Assembly (NCBI GenBank): GCA_900757195.1
Contig: CAAEMZ010000005.1
Span: forward strand, 1-36,208
Length of the DNA stretch: 36,208 nucleotides
Origin: Lachnospiraceae bacterium
Lineage (GTDB): Bacteria; Bacillota; Clostridia; Lachnospirales; Lachnospiraceae
Direction of reading: 5' to 3'
Below are positions 7,533 to 15,483 of the stretch, piece after piece (positions within the stretch are counted from its first letter, which is position 1; the number at the start of each line of letters is the position of its first letter). The translations under genes were made by a program, and so were the position numbers. The notes under the pieces were generated by a model that was not told the DNA's origin, did not search any database, and saw nothing but the letters and a program-made list of their open reading frames with translations.

Positions 7533-9430
7533 AACGAAATTTATACTTAAATGTTCAGGACAAGGAAACGGCGCTTCAAAACTTTTTAAGCGCTTTTGAA
7601 GATATTTCCCCGAAAAAAGAGTGGATTCCGGTGACGGAAAGTCTGGGGCGAATCACAGCGGAGGCGTCTTATGCCCGTTATTCCAGTCCTTCCTATAATT
7701 CCTGCGCCATGGACGGCATTGCGGTCATCAGTTCCCATACGAAAAATGCTTCGGAGGACTGTCCGGTGCTGCTGGCGCCGGAGAAGGATTATCTGGAAGT
7801 GGATACGGGCGATATGATCCGGCCGCCCTATGATGCGGTCATTATGGCGGAGGATCTGATCGAGGCTGAAGGCGGCTTTCGGATTATTGCGCCGACCCAT
7901 CCCTTTGCCCATGTGCGCGCCATTGGTGAGGATATTGTCACGCAGGAAATGGTACTGCCTTCCCATCATGAAATCCGGGCCATTGATATTTCGGTACTGA
8001 TTTCCGCAGGAATCCATGAAATTCCGGTGATTAAACGGCCGGTTGTCGGTATTATCCCTACGGGAGATGAGATGATCGATTACAGAGAAACGCCGGAGGA
8101 TGGCAGGATCATTGAAACGAATTCATGGATGTTTCAGAATCTGGTGACGGAGAATCACGGTGTCGGCCGACGGTATCCGATCATTAAGGATGATCCGGAG
8201 AAAATCCGGTCGGTTGTTTCCGATGCTGTGCAGGACTGTGATATTGTTATTATCAATGCGGGATCCAGCGCCGGAAGGGACGATTACACGGTACATGCCA
8301 TCCGGGATCTGGGCGAAGTGCTGACCCACGGTGTGGCGATCAAGCCGGGGAAACCGGTGATTCTGGGAAAAGTACAGGGGAAGCCGGTCATTGGCCTTCC
8401 GGGCTATCCCGTATCCGCCTATCTGACCTTTGTGGAGTTTGTCGTTCCGGTGATGCATCTTTTTATTCAGCAAAATGCCCGGCCGCCAAAGCGGGTTCCG
8501 GCGAAGCTTTCCAAAACGCTGATGTCCGGCCTGAAATATGAAGAATATGTCCGGGTGAAGCTGGGCATTGTGGAAGGGGAACTGATCGCGTCGCCGCTGG
8601 AGCGGGGCGCCGGAGCGTCGATGTCTCTGGTAAGAGCCGATGGCTTCTGTGTTATTCCACAGAACCGGGAGGGAATCGCCGCCCATGAAACGGTGTCGGT
8701 CGAACTGGTCAGGGATATGGAACAGATTGGAAAGACCCTGGTGCTCATCGGAAGCCATGATTTGATTTTGGATGTGATAAATGATCGGATGATGGAAGAC
8801 ACGAAGGACATGTGTCTGTCTTCCACCCATGTAGGTTCTCTTTCGGGCCTGATCGCCCTGAAAAAGAAGGAAGCTCATCTGGCGCCGACCCATTTGCTGG
8901 ATGAAAAGGATGGCAGCTATAACCGGACCATTACGCGGGAAATGTTTCCTGATGAAAAGATGGTCATTATCAAAGGCGTCCGGCGCCGTCAGGGGTGGAT
9001 CGTAAAGCCGGGGAATCCGCTGTCGATTGGAAATATTTCAGATATCACGCCGGAAGTCCGGTACATCAATCGTCAGAGAGGAGCGGGAACCCGGGTGCTT
9101 TTCGATTATCTTTTGAAAAAAGAAGGAATTCCCACAAAGAATATCCGGGGCTATGAACACGAGGCGGCGACCCATATGAGCGTTGCGGTTACTGTCCAGA
9201 AGGATAATGCGGATGTGGGAATGGGGATTTATTCCTGTGCCAGAGCTCTGGGACTGGATTTTATCGATGTGACTTTTGAAGAATATGACTTTGTGACCTA
9301 TGCATCTTATCTGGAACTGCCGTTTGTTCAGGAATTCCTGAAGATTTTAAGGAGCGATGCCTTTAAGGCGAAATTAGAGGCCCTGGGCGGATATAGCTGC
9401 GAGGAAACAGGAAATTTGATATATCTGTAA
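7529..9430 (+). CDS. MoeA fused to a periplasmic-binding-protein-like domain
   Basis: A 633-residue two-part protein. Residues about 1-405 form a second complete MoeA (YNSCAMDGIAVI, IPTGDEMIDY, INAGSSAGRDDYT, GLPGYPVSAYLTF, VRADGFCVIPQ). Residues about 410-633 match the PBP-like domain (COG1910 type) found fused to MoeA or ModE-type regulators: IGSHDLILDVINDRMM...STHVGSLSGLIALKKKEAHLAPTHL. There is no signal peptide, so this domain stays in the cytoplasm, where it may bind oxyanion or a pterin; that is inference. Two MoeA proteins in one operon suggest a division of labour, for example metal choice versus insertion. Start by ATGA overlap with moeA. Confidence 0.88.
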   Translation: MKRNLYLNVQDKETALQNFLSAFEDISPKKEWIPVTESLGRITAEASYARYSSPSYNSCAMDGIAVISSHTKNASEDCPVLLAPEKDYLEVDTGDMIRPPYDAVIMAEDLIEAEGGFRIIAPTHPFAHVRAIGEDIVTQEMVLPSHHEIRAIDISVLISAGIHEIPVIKRPVVGIIPTGDEMIDYRETPEDGRIIETNSWMFQNLVTENHGVGRRYPIIKDDPEKIRSVVSDAVQDCDIVIINAGSSAGRDDYTVHAIRDLGEVLTHGVAIKPGKPVILGKVQGKPVIGLPGYPVSAYLTFVEFVVPVMHLFIQQNARPPKRVPAKLSKTLMSGLKYEEYVRVKLGIVEGELIASPLERGAGASMSLVRADGFCVIPQNREGIAAHETVSVELVRDMEQIGKTLVLIGSHDLILDVINDRMMEDTKDMCLSSTHVGSLSGLIALKKKEAHLAPTHLLDEKDGSYNRTITREMFPDEKMVIIKGVRRRQGWIVKPGNPLSIGNISDITPEVRYINRQRGAGTRVLFDYLLKKEGIPTKNIRGYEHEAATHMSVAVTVQKDNADVGMGIYSCARALGLDFIDVTFEEYDFVTYASYLELPFVQEFLKILRSDAFKAKLEALGGYSCEETGNLIYL

Positions 9431-9442
9431 GGAGGCCAAAAA

Positions 9443-10111
9443 ATGTTTCAAAAAAATCTGGAATTTTTAACGGAAGAACAGGCGGAAAAAATCAGCCGCA
9501 GGAAGGTGGCTGTTGTCGGCACCGGGGCATTGGGCCAGATGGCGGCCCATGAGCTGGTGCGGAGCGGTTTTGAGCAGATCACTTTGATTGACAGTGATAT
9601 CATGGATGAAAGTAACTTTAACCGTCAGCTCTATGCGGCAAATTCGACGATGAATCAGCTAAAGGTCAATGTGCTGGAAAAAGGGCTTAAGGATATCCGG
9701 CCGGAGGCTCAGATCACGGTACATTCCGAGCGTCTGAATGAGGCCAACGGCAAAGCGCTGATTGGCGATGCGGATATTCTGCTGGACTGTGTGGATGATA
9801 TCCCGTCAAAGCTCTGTCTGGAAAAGCTGGCGGAAGAACTTGGGATTCCTCTGGTCCATGGCGCGGTGGAAGGCTGGTATGGCCAGGTGGCAGTTGTCTA
9901 TCCGGGGGATGGGCTGCTGTCCATGCTTTACCGGACAAAGAAGGATCAGCAGGTATCGGCGATGGTGACAACGGTAAATGTGATCGCATCCCTTCAGGTG
10001 AACGCGGTCATTAAAATAGCAATAGAAAGTGAAAATATACTCCGGCACAGAGTTCTCTTTGCGGATTTGTGGAAGGGGGATTTTTCCTTTACAGATATGC
10101 AGAAGCATTAA
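9443..10111 (+). CDS. ThiF/MoeB-like ubiquitin-E1 family adenylyltransferase
   Basis: A 222-residue E1-like protein with the nucleotide-binding glycine motif G26-T-G-A-L-G31, the acidic stretch LIDSDIMDESNFNRQLY (D-x-D ... N-x-N-R-Q) and LLDCVDD, all typical of MoeB, ThiF and HesA. These enzymes adenylate the C-terminal Gly-Gly of MoaD or ThiS. Unlike E. coli MoeB it has no pair of CxxC zinc motifs and is about 25 residues shorter. A MoaD-like protein ending in glycines is encoded two genes downstream, an obvious partner. An AGGAGG site precedes the ATG by seven bases. It may be a dedicated activator for this operon's MoaD rather than a housekeeping MoeB or ThiF. Confidence 0.82.
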   Translation: MFQKNLEFLTEEQAEKISRRKVAVVGTGALGQMAAHELVRSGFEQITLIDSDIMDESNFNRQLYAANSTMNQLKVNVLEKGLKDIRPEAQITVHSERLNEANGKALIGDADILLDCVDDIPSKLCLEKLAEELGIPLVHGAVEGWYGQVAVVYPGDGLLSMLYRTKKDQQVSAMVTTVNVIASLQVNAVIKIAIESENILRHRVLFADLWKGDFSFTDMQKH

Positions 10112-10125
10112 AAGAGGTGAGGTTG

Positions 10126-12069
10126 ATGTCAACAAAATACGGAGGCTATATGGGGAAGGTCCTGAAAATTGATTTAACGGTTCAGGAAGCTTCGGAATAT
10201 CCCTTTTCGGATGAAGAACGGGAATTATTTATCGGCGGGAAGACGATGGCGGCGAAGATTCTCGGAGATCATCTGAAGGGAACGGAACAGGCTTTTTCAA
10301 AAGAAAATCTTCTGGTCATTACAACAGGGCCGCTGACCGGCTCGGGAGCGCCGAGTTCCAGCCGGTTCAATATATCGACCCTGTCGCCCCAGACCGGGTA
10401 TCTCACATCCTCGAACTGCGGCGGCAATTTCGGCTATTACCTGAAAAAGGCAGGATTGGATGGGCTGATCCTGACCGGACAGTGTGAGAAACCGACCTGG
10501 ATTGAGATTCAAAATGACACTGTAAAATTTCACGATGCATCCGGGCTCTGGGGGATGAAAACATCAAAAACCCAGGAAATGCTGGATGATGCGCTGCGGC
10601 TGGGAAACGGCCGTGTCCGGAAAAACGGAAAAATCTGCATCGGCCCGGCGGGGGAAAATCAGGTTCTGTATTCCTGTATTGTTTCCAATGAACGGGTTTT
10701 CGGCCGGGGCGGTACCGGCGCCGTGATGGGATGGATGAATTTAAAAGCGGTCTGTGCCAGTGGAAATAAAGAAGTTCCCATCTATGACAAAGAAAGAATG
10801 GTGAAGCACACCCAGAAGTGGTTCAGATATCTGAGAAACCATCCGCTGACCGGAAGCCAGCTTCCGAAACTGGGGACGGCGGGACTTGTCAGCGCCATGC
10901 AGATGAAACACATTCTATCCACCAAAAACTATACCTATGGTCAGTATGAGGATTTTGAAAAAGTCAGCGGCGAAGCCATTGCCGAAAAATACAATATCGT
11001 CAATAAAGGCTGTCTGACATGTCCGATCCGCTGCGCCCGTACCGTCGAGGTCAATGGGCGGCAGGTGAAGGGACCGGAGCTGGAAACCCTCGTTTTACTG
11101 GGCGGCGGTATTTTAAATAATGATCTGGAATCCATTTTTAAATGGAATTATGAGCTGGACGAACTTGGAATGGATACCATTTCCTGTGCCAACACCATTT
11201 CCTACGCCATGGAGGCCAATGAAAAAGGCATCTGGGATAACGGACTGAAGTTTTCGGAGACGAAAGGCATTTCCGCATTATTTGAAGATATTGCTTACCG
11301 GAGGGGAATCGGTGATGAACTGGCTCTGGGAAGCAGGCGGCTGTCGGAAAAATACGGCGGCAAAGATTTTGCGATCCATGCCAAAGGCATGGAGCTGGCG
11401 GCCTATGAACCGAGAAAGGCCGTGGGCCTGGGGCTTGGCTATGCGACCAGCAACCGGGGCGGATGTCACCTCAACGGCGGCTATCTCGTCATTCTGGAGG
11501 GGCTGGGCCTGTCGGTGAACCAGACAACCTACCACGGAAAGGCCGACCTGACCATGCTGTTCCAGGACCTTATGGAAATGATTTCGGCGGCGGGACAGTG
11601 CCTGTTTACAAGCTACGCCTTTTTCCCGTCACCGCTGATGAAACATCCGAACAGCTGGTATACAAAGCTCGTCAATAAGGTTCTTCCTTACTGCGGCCCG
11701 GTAGTGCGTATTATCAATAAATATCCGGAGATTGCCTGTTTCCATCTGCCTGTTTTTCATCATACAAAGGGCTTTGAGTATACGACCGGCATGAAAATGA
11801 CCTTTGGTGATTATATCCGCTGTGGTGAGCGGGGCTATAACCTGGAGCGGGAGGTCAACCGGCGTTTCGGTGTTGATGCCAATAAAGATGCGCTGCCAAA
11901 GAAGCTGACGAAGATTTTGCAGGACCCGAAAAATCCGGACTCCAGGGTGCCTCTGGAAAAGTTAAAGAAGGTCTATTACCATGCCCGGGGATGGGATGCC
12001 AATGGTCTTCCGACCAGGGCGCTGCTTAAAAAATTAAAAATTGTGACAAAGACAGAAATGGAAGGGTGA
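10126..12069 (+). CDS. aor: Tungsten-containing aldehyde ferredoxin oxidoreductase
   Basis: A 647-residue AOR, the usual full length. AOR interconverts carboxylic acids and aldehydes with ferredoxin as electron carrier. The tungstopterin-binding N-terminal domain shows TTGPLTGSGAPSSSRFN and SSNCGGNFGYYLKKAG; the [4Fe-4S] ligands are C296-x2-C299-x3-C303 with C492 as the distant fourth ligand, the same layout as the Pyrococcus enzyme. The ATG at 10126 is chosen because AAAGAGGTGAGG lies just upstream and the protein then opens with STKYGGYMGKVLKIDLT; ATG 10150 is an alternative. It sits between ThiF-like and MoaD-like genes in an operon opened by a tungstate importer, strongly supporting W over Mo. 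Confidence 0.95.
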   Translation: MSTKYGGYMGKVLKIDLTVQEASEYPFSDEERELFIGGKTMAAKILGDHLKGTEQAFSKENLLVITTGPLTGSGAPSSSRFNISTLSPQTGYLTSSNCGGNFGYYLKKAGLDGLILTGQCEKPTWIEIQNDTVKFHDASGLWGMKTSKTQEMLDDALRLGNGRVRKNGKICIGPAGENQVLYSCIVSNERVFGRGGTGAVMGWMNLKAVCASGNKEVPIYDKERMVKHTQKWFRYLRNHPLTGSQLPKLGTAGLVSAMQMKHILSTKNYTYGQYEDFEKVSGEAIAEKYNIVNKGCLTCPIRCARTVEVNGRQVKGPELETLVLLGGGILNNDLESIFKWNYELDELGMDTISCANTISYAMEANEKGIWDNGLKFSETKGISALFEDIAYRRGIGDELALGSRRLSEKYGGKDFAIHAKGMELAAYEPRKAVGLGLGYATSNRGGCHLNGGYLVILEGLGLSVNQTTYHGKADLTMLFQDLMEMISAAGQCLFTSYAFFPSPLMKHPNSWYTKLVNKVLPYCGPVVRIINKYPEIACFHLPVFHHTKGFEYTTGMKMTFGDYIRCGERGYNLEREVNRRFGVDANKDALPKKLTKILQDPKNPDSRVPLEKLKKVYYHARGWDANGLPTRALLKKLKIVTKTEMEG

Positions 12070-12074
12070 GGCCT

Positions 12075-12302
12075 GTGAAGATTCATGTAAAAATATTCGG
12101 AGTCGCCCGGCTGAAAGCCGGCATCGGCAGTTTTGAAACCGATGTGGCGACCCTGGATGAATTGATGGATGCCATTCCCGGAATTCCGAGAAAAGAGGCG
12201 AAGGATCTGGTCGTTCTCGTCAACGGCAGGTCCGCAGGTCGGAGATATCGATTCAGTGAGGGCGATGAAGTTGCCCTGCTGGCTCCGGCAGGAGGTGGTT
12301 GA
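12075..12302 (+). CDS. MoaD/ThiS-family sulfur carrier protein
   Basis: A small beta-grasp protein of 75 residues if started at GTG 12075 (KIHVKIFGVARLKAG), or 78 from GTG 12066, which overlaps the aor stop. It ends in LLAPAGGG; a C-terminal Gly-Gly is what E1 enzymes adenylate before thiocarboxylation. MoaD supplies the dithiolene sulfurs of molybdopterin as part of MPT synthase with MoaE, which is not in this window. Position next to aor is typical of AOR loci. The three terminal glycines are one more than usual. Start choice is uncertain; the family call is good. Confidence 0.82.
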   Translation: MKIHVKIFGVARLKAGIGSFETDVATLDELMDAIPGIPRKEAKDLVVLVNGRSAGRRYRFSEGDEVALLAPAGGG

Positions 12303-13756
12303 TGATGAAAGCAAAAGAAAAACCTTATATTAATCCGAAGACATGTGCGGGCTGTTCGGTCTGTGTGGAAAATTGTCCGATGGGGTGTCTGAAAATTGAA
12401 GGGCCGAAATATCACGGCGATATTCATACGATTGCCTGTCTGGACCCGGAAAAATGTATCAGCTGCGGCATATGTGCCAAAGCATGTCCGATTCGTGCCA
12501 TTGAAATGCGAAGAGGCGGAGAGGTGGAATATTATATGGAAAATAAATTAAGTATCGGAAGCGCTGCCTGCCGTGGGTTCCAGGCGGTTATGAAGGTCGG
12601 AATGTATTTTATCCCGTGGGGCGTGCCGAAAATCCTCCAGGGACCGGGAAGTGTAAAGAAACTTCCGGCGGCGATTAAAAAGAAAAAATTTAACAATGCG
12701 CTGATCGTTACGGATAAAATGCTGGTGGAACTGCATCTGCTGGACGGACTTACAGAGGCCATGGAAAAAGTTCACATGAACTATGTTATTTATGACGGTG
12801 TGGCTCCGAATCCGACGGACATCAATATCGAGGACGGCGTTTTACTGTATCGGCAAAATCACTGTGACTGTATGATCGCCTTTGGCGGCGGATCGCCGAT
12901 GGATTGTGCCAAGGGCATCGGTGCGCGGATTGCCAGACCGAAAAGATCGGTCACCCAGCTTCAGGGATTATTCCGGATTCTGAAACGGATACCGGTGATC
13001 TTTGCCGTGCCGACGACGGCGGGTACCGGTTCGGAAACGACGGTTGCCGCTGTGATTACCGACTCCAAAACCCATCATAAGGCTTCAATGAACGACCCGA
13101 GCCTTATGCCGAAATATGCGGTTCTGGATCCGGAACTGACGGTGGGACTTCCGCCGCAGGTGACGGCGACGACCGGAATGGATGCGCTCTGCCATGCTGT
13201 TGAATGTTATACCAATGGCACCTATAACACAAAACTGGAAAATGATATGTGTAAAAAGGCCGTGAAGCTGATTTACGACAATCTTTACAAAATTTATCTG
13301 GACGGCACCAACCTCCGGGGACGACAGAATATGCAAAAGGCTGCATTTTATGCCGGACGGGCCTTTACACGGGGCTGTGTCGGTTATGTACATGCCATCG
13401 GTCATACCCTTGGCGGCATTTACGGAACACCTCACGGACTGGCGATGTCCATTATGCTGCCCCATGTTATGCGGGCCTATGGTTCGGCTGCCTGGGCAAA
13501 GCTCGCAGATTTATGTGACGTCTGCGGCATTGAACCTTCAGAAGATACGGTTCGGGCAAAAGCCGAGGCCTTTATCCGCTGGATAGAAGATATGAAGGTG
13601 AAGATGAATATACCGCTCTATCCGGAAATGATTAAAGAAACAGATGTGGACCAGATTGTTGAGTGGGCGTCCAGGGAGGCGAACCCGCTGTATCCGACGC
13701 CGGTGGTATGGCATAAAAAAGATTTCAAAGAATTTATTCAGTCATTAAAGGCATGA
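12302..13756 (+). CDS. Ferredoxin-domain iron-containing alcohol dehydrogenase
   Basis: A 484-residue fusion. Residues 1-75 hold two [4Fe-4S] motifs (C15-x2-C18-x2-C21-x3-C25-P and C52-x2-C55-x2-C58-x3-C62-P); residues about 95-484 are a group III (iron-type) alcohol dehydrogenase with GGGSPMDCAKG for NAD(P), TTAGTGSE, and the metal ligands D and H in GMDALCHAVE plus H in HAIGHTLGG and TPHG. Ordinary members are about 380-390 residues and lack the ferredoxin part. Downstream of AOR it would reduce the aldehyde to an alcohol or feed aldehyde to AOR in reverse. The ferredoxin domain suggests direct electron exchange with AOR or ferredoxin, which is inference. The ATG at 12302 (TGATGATG context, SD GGAGG six bases upstream) is used; 12305 is equally possible. 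Confidence 0.9.
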   Translation: MMKAKEKPYINPKTCAGCSVCVENCPMGCLKIEGPKYHGDIHTIACLDPEKCISCGICAKACPIRAIEMRRGGEVEYYMENKLSIGSAACRGFQAVMKVGMYFIPWGVPKILQGPGSVKKLPAAIKKKKFNNALIVTDKMLVELHLLDGLTEAMEKVHMNYVIYDGVAPNPTDINIEDGVLLYRQNHCDCMIAFGGGSPMDCAKGIGARIARPKRSVTQLQGLFRILKRIPVIFAVPTTAGTGSETTVAAVITDSKTHHKASMNDPSLMPKYAVLDPELTVGLPPQVTATTGMDALCHAVECYTNGTYNTKLENDMCKKAVKLIYDNLYKIYLDGTNLRGRQNMQKAAFYAGRAFTRGCVGYVHAIGHTLGGIYGTPHGLAMSIMLPHVMRAYGSAAWAKLADLCDVCGIEPSEDTVRAKAEAFIRWIEDMKVKMNIPLYPEMIKETDVDQIVEWASREANPLYPTPVVWHKKDFKEFIQSLKA

Positions 13757-13763
13757 GCAAAGG

Positions 13764-13806
13764 GCCTTCGGAAATTCCGGCAGAGGATTTTCCGAAGGCG
13801 TTTTTT
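13764..13806 (+). terminator. Terminator of the tungsten/AOR operon
   Basis: An 11-bp stem GCCTTCGGAAA (13764-13774) / TTTCCGAAGGC with a 13-14-nt loop, followed by TTTTTT at 13801-13806, 7 nt after the stop of the alcohol dehydrogenase. It closes the operon begun at tupA. Confidence 0.88.
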
Positions 13807-13807
13807 G

Positions 13808-13928
13808 TTGTATAAGAAATTCCTATACAATAAAACGCTCCGCGAGGATCGCACTGCGGCGGAAGAGAATTGTGTCGCTGAAGCGACCCGCCGCAGGCGG
13901 AGAATCCCGCGAAGCAGGATTCTTTTTT
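13808..13928 (+). repeat. Structured intergenic element with nested inverted repeats
   Basis: A dense set of dyads in 121 nt: a 23-bp near-palindrome (TTGTATA at 13808-13814 against TATACAA at 13824-13830, with GAA/TTC inside); CTCCGC (13838-13843) with GCGGAG (13897-13902); CTGCGGCGG (13854-13862) with CCGCCGCAG (13888-13896); GTCGCT (13874-13879) with AGCGAC (13882-13887); and GAATCC (13902-13907) with GGATTC (13917-13922) followed by six T. The nested design looks like a folded RNA or a mobile REP/MITE-like unit rather than a simple terminator. From memory similar GC-rich intergenic units recur in Lachnospiraceae, but this window holds only one copy, so the repeat status is unproven. Confidence 0.5.
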
Positions 13929-13932
13929 GATT

Positions 13933-14520
13933 TTACAGCCGGAAAGGGCGGATGGAAGCGCTGACGGAAGTGCCTGTGGAATCCGGATGGATATCCAGGG
14001 TCGTGAGAATGGCATCAGCAATTGCCCGGGCAATTTCATTGAAGTTTTCATCAAAGCGTTCATTGTCTTCGGGGGTGTTGATAAATCCGGTCTCGATGAG
14101 CAGAGCGGGCATCCGTGTGCGCCGGAGGACAACAAGACCGGGCCGGGATTTGACACCGAGATTTTTAAATCCGATGTTTTCAAGGGCTCTGTTGATATTC
14201 TGAGCCATTGTCAGTTTTCGTCCGCTCTGGTTATAGACCAGTGTTTCCACCCCGCTGTACTGATTGGGTTCCGGGCTGGAATTCCGGTGAAAGGAAATGA
14301 AATAATCGGCGCCGGAGGCATTGGCGAGGCGGGCCTTTTCAATGGGCGACTGATAGACATCATCGGTGCGTGTGTAAACAACATCAATACCGTTCTGCGA
14401 GAGAATATTTCCAACGGCCATAGCCAGACGGAGATTGTCATCCTTTTCCTGTCTTCCGCCGTAGACGGCGCCGGGATCATTACCGCCGTGTCCGGCATCA
14501 AGCATAATTTTATAAGGCAT
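13933..14520 (-). CDS. N-acetylmuramoyl-L-alanine amidase (Amidase_3)
   Basis: A 195-residue amidase domain protein. Zinc and catalytic residues of the Amidase_3 (CwlD/LytC/AmiC) fold are visible: H10 in LDAGHGGNDPG, E25 in RQEKDDNLRLA, the second His in FISFHRNSS and the catalytic Glu in LLIETGFINTPEDNERF. It cleaves the amide bond between N-acetylmuramic acid and the peptide stem. No signal peptide, SH3 or other wall-binding domain is present, so it may work during sporulation or spore-cortex formation as CwlD does, or be exported by another route. An AGGAG site precedes the ATG at 14520. It is a single-gene unit. Confidence 0.88.
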   Translation of the reverse strand: MPYKIMLDAGHGGNDPGAVYGGRQEKDDNLRLAMAVGNILSQNGIDVVYTRTDDVYQSPIEKARLANASGADYFISFHRNSSPEPNQYSGVETLVYNQSGRKLTMAQNINRALENIGFKNLGVKSRPGLVVLRRTRMPALLIETGFINTPEDNERFDENFNEIARAIADAILTTLDIHPDSTGTSVSASIRPFRL

Positions 14521-14566
14521 AAAAGCTCCTGAAGATTTTTTCTATCAGTATATGCAGGAAACCAGG

Positions 14567-14764
14567 ATGCCGTACGAAAAACTTCGGGAAAAGGTATTCG
14601 AAGCTGTAAAAAAATTTTCAGACAGCAGGACATGGATACGACTGGCTGAGGCGGGGATTGAAACAATGACCTTTGAAGCGATGATGGATAAAATTACAGA
14701 GGCCTGTTCGATGCGGCTTTTGTCGAAACATTGTGAGCGACGATTTATTGAAAATGAAGAATGA
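14567..14764 (+). CDS. Small hypothetical protein, doubtful
   Basis: A possible 65-residue protein starting at ATG 14567 (MPYEKLREKVFEAVKKFSD) with AGGA seven bases upstream; an earlier ATG at 14552 has no clear ribosome site. It is helical and charged, contains two cysteines, and matches no family I recognise. It starts only 46 bp from the divergent amidase start, so it would overlap that gene's promoter region. It may be a remnant of a longer gene, as the area 14765-15055 is non-coding and a shortened Rpn-type gene lies nearby. Confidence 0.35.
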   Translation: MPYEKLREKVFEAVKKFSDSRTWIRLAEAGIETMTFEAMMDKITEACSMRLLSKHCERRFIENEE

Positions 14765-15055
14765 ACATGATATATTTAAGTTAAAGAAAACTTCGGGCGC
14801 AGATGAAGGAAGCTGGGGGAATATTACGGTCAGTAAGTGATAAACCTGCGGATTAAAAGAAAAAAGCCGAAGCATAAACTTCGACTTTTCAAGAGGGGAA
14901 AATACTATTTCTTTGTTTGTTCGGTATGCTTATATTCTAGTTAAAACTTGTGAAGGAATTGTGATGAAGAAATAAAAATACCATTAAAGCAATGAAATGG
15001 ATATAAAGATTTTAGAAAATGGTTTGTACAAACGTATGGATATAGGAGAAACAGG
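14765..15055. other. Intergenic region with a bidirectional hairpin
   Basis: No convincing gene. The only clear structure is GCCGAAG (14866-14872) / CTTCGAC (14879-14885): on the minus strand it is followed by TTTTTTCTTTT, a good terminator shape, and on the plus strand by TTTTC. No minus-strand gene ends here, so the hairpin may be left over from a lost gene or serve the small plus-strand ORF upstream. Confidence 0.5.
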
Positions 15056-15397
15056 ATGAATATACAGATATTTGGAACGAAAAAATGTTTTGATACGAAG
15101 AAAGCCCAGCGGTATTTTAAAGAACGGGGGATTAAGTTTCAATTCATTGATCTGAAGGAAAAAGGTCTCAGCAAAGGTGAGTATGCCAGTGTGAAACAGG
15201 CGGTGGGTGGTCTGGAATTTATGTTGAATCCGGATTGTAAGGACAGGGATGCCCTCGCATTGGTGCAGTATATTGCAGATGAAGATAAGGATGAAAAGGT
15301 GCTGGAGCACCCGCAGGTGCTTCGGACGCCGATTGTCAGAAACGGAAAGAAAGCGACGGTTGGATATCAGCCGGATGTCTGGAAGTCATGGGAATAA
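15056..15397 (+). CDS. ArsC/Spx-family thioredoxin-fold protein
   Basis: A 113-residue protein of the arsenate reductase-like (ArsC/Spx/YffB) family: it opens with the thioredoxin-fold strand MNIQIFGTKKCFDTKKAQRYF, where C11 is the only N-terminal cysteine (C-F-D-T), and later has FMLNPDCKDRD and a cis-Pro segment VLRTPIVRNGKKATVGYQPD, where the RTPIVR segment resembles the L-R-x-P family motif. True Spx regulators have CxxC and a conserved C-terminal RNA-polymerase contact; this looks more like the YffB/ArsC-like group, whose substrate is usually unknown. No ars genes are adjacent. GGAG precedes the ATG by seven bases. Confidence 0.8.
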   Translation: MNIQIFGTKKCFDTKKAQRYFKERGIKFQFIDLKEKGLSKGEYASVKQAVGGLEFMLNPDCKDRDALALVQYIADEDKDEKVLEHPQVLRTPIVRNGKKATVGYQPDVWKSWE

Positions 15398-15483
15398 GAT
15401 AAAGTGTGTGTTATGGGTATGGAAGAATTGGCATAAAGTGAAAAATGGTATCGCCATGGTGTATAAAAGAAGGGAGAAATGCC

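Noticed and set aside
8123..8893. 256-residue open frame opposite the second moeA
   Set aside because: It is antisense to an unmistakable MoeA gene, has no family features and is rich in His/Arg as usual for shadow frames.
10069..10125. Upstream in-frame start of aor inside the ThiF-like gene
   Set aside because: It overlaps the preceding gene and lacks a ribosome site; ATG 10126 has GAGGTGAGG and matches the family N-terminus.
13927..14532. 201-residue plus-strand frame opposite the amidase
   Set aside because: The minus-strand frame carries all amidase motifs and a good ribosome site; the plus frame has neither.
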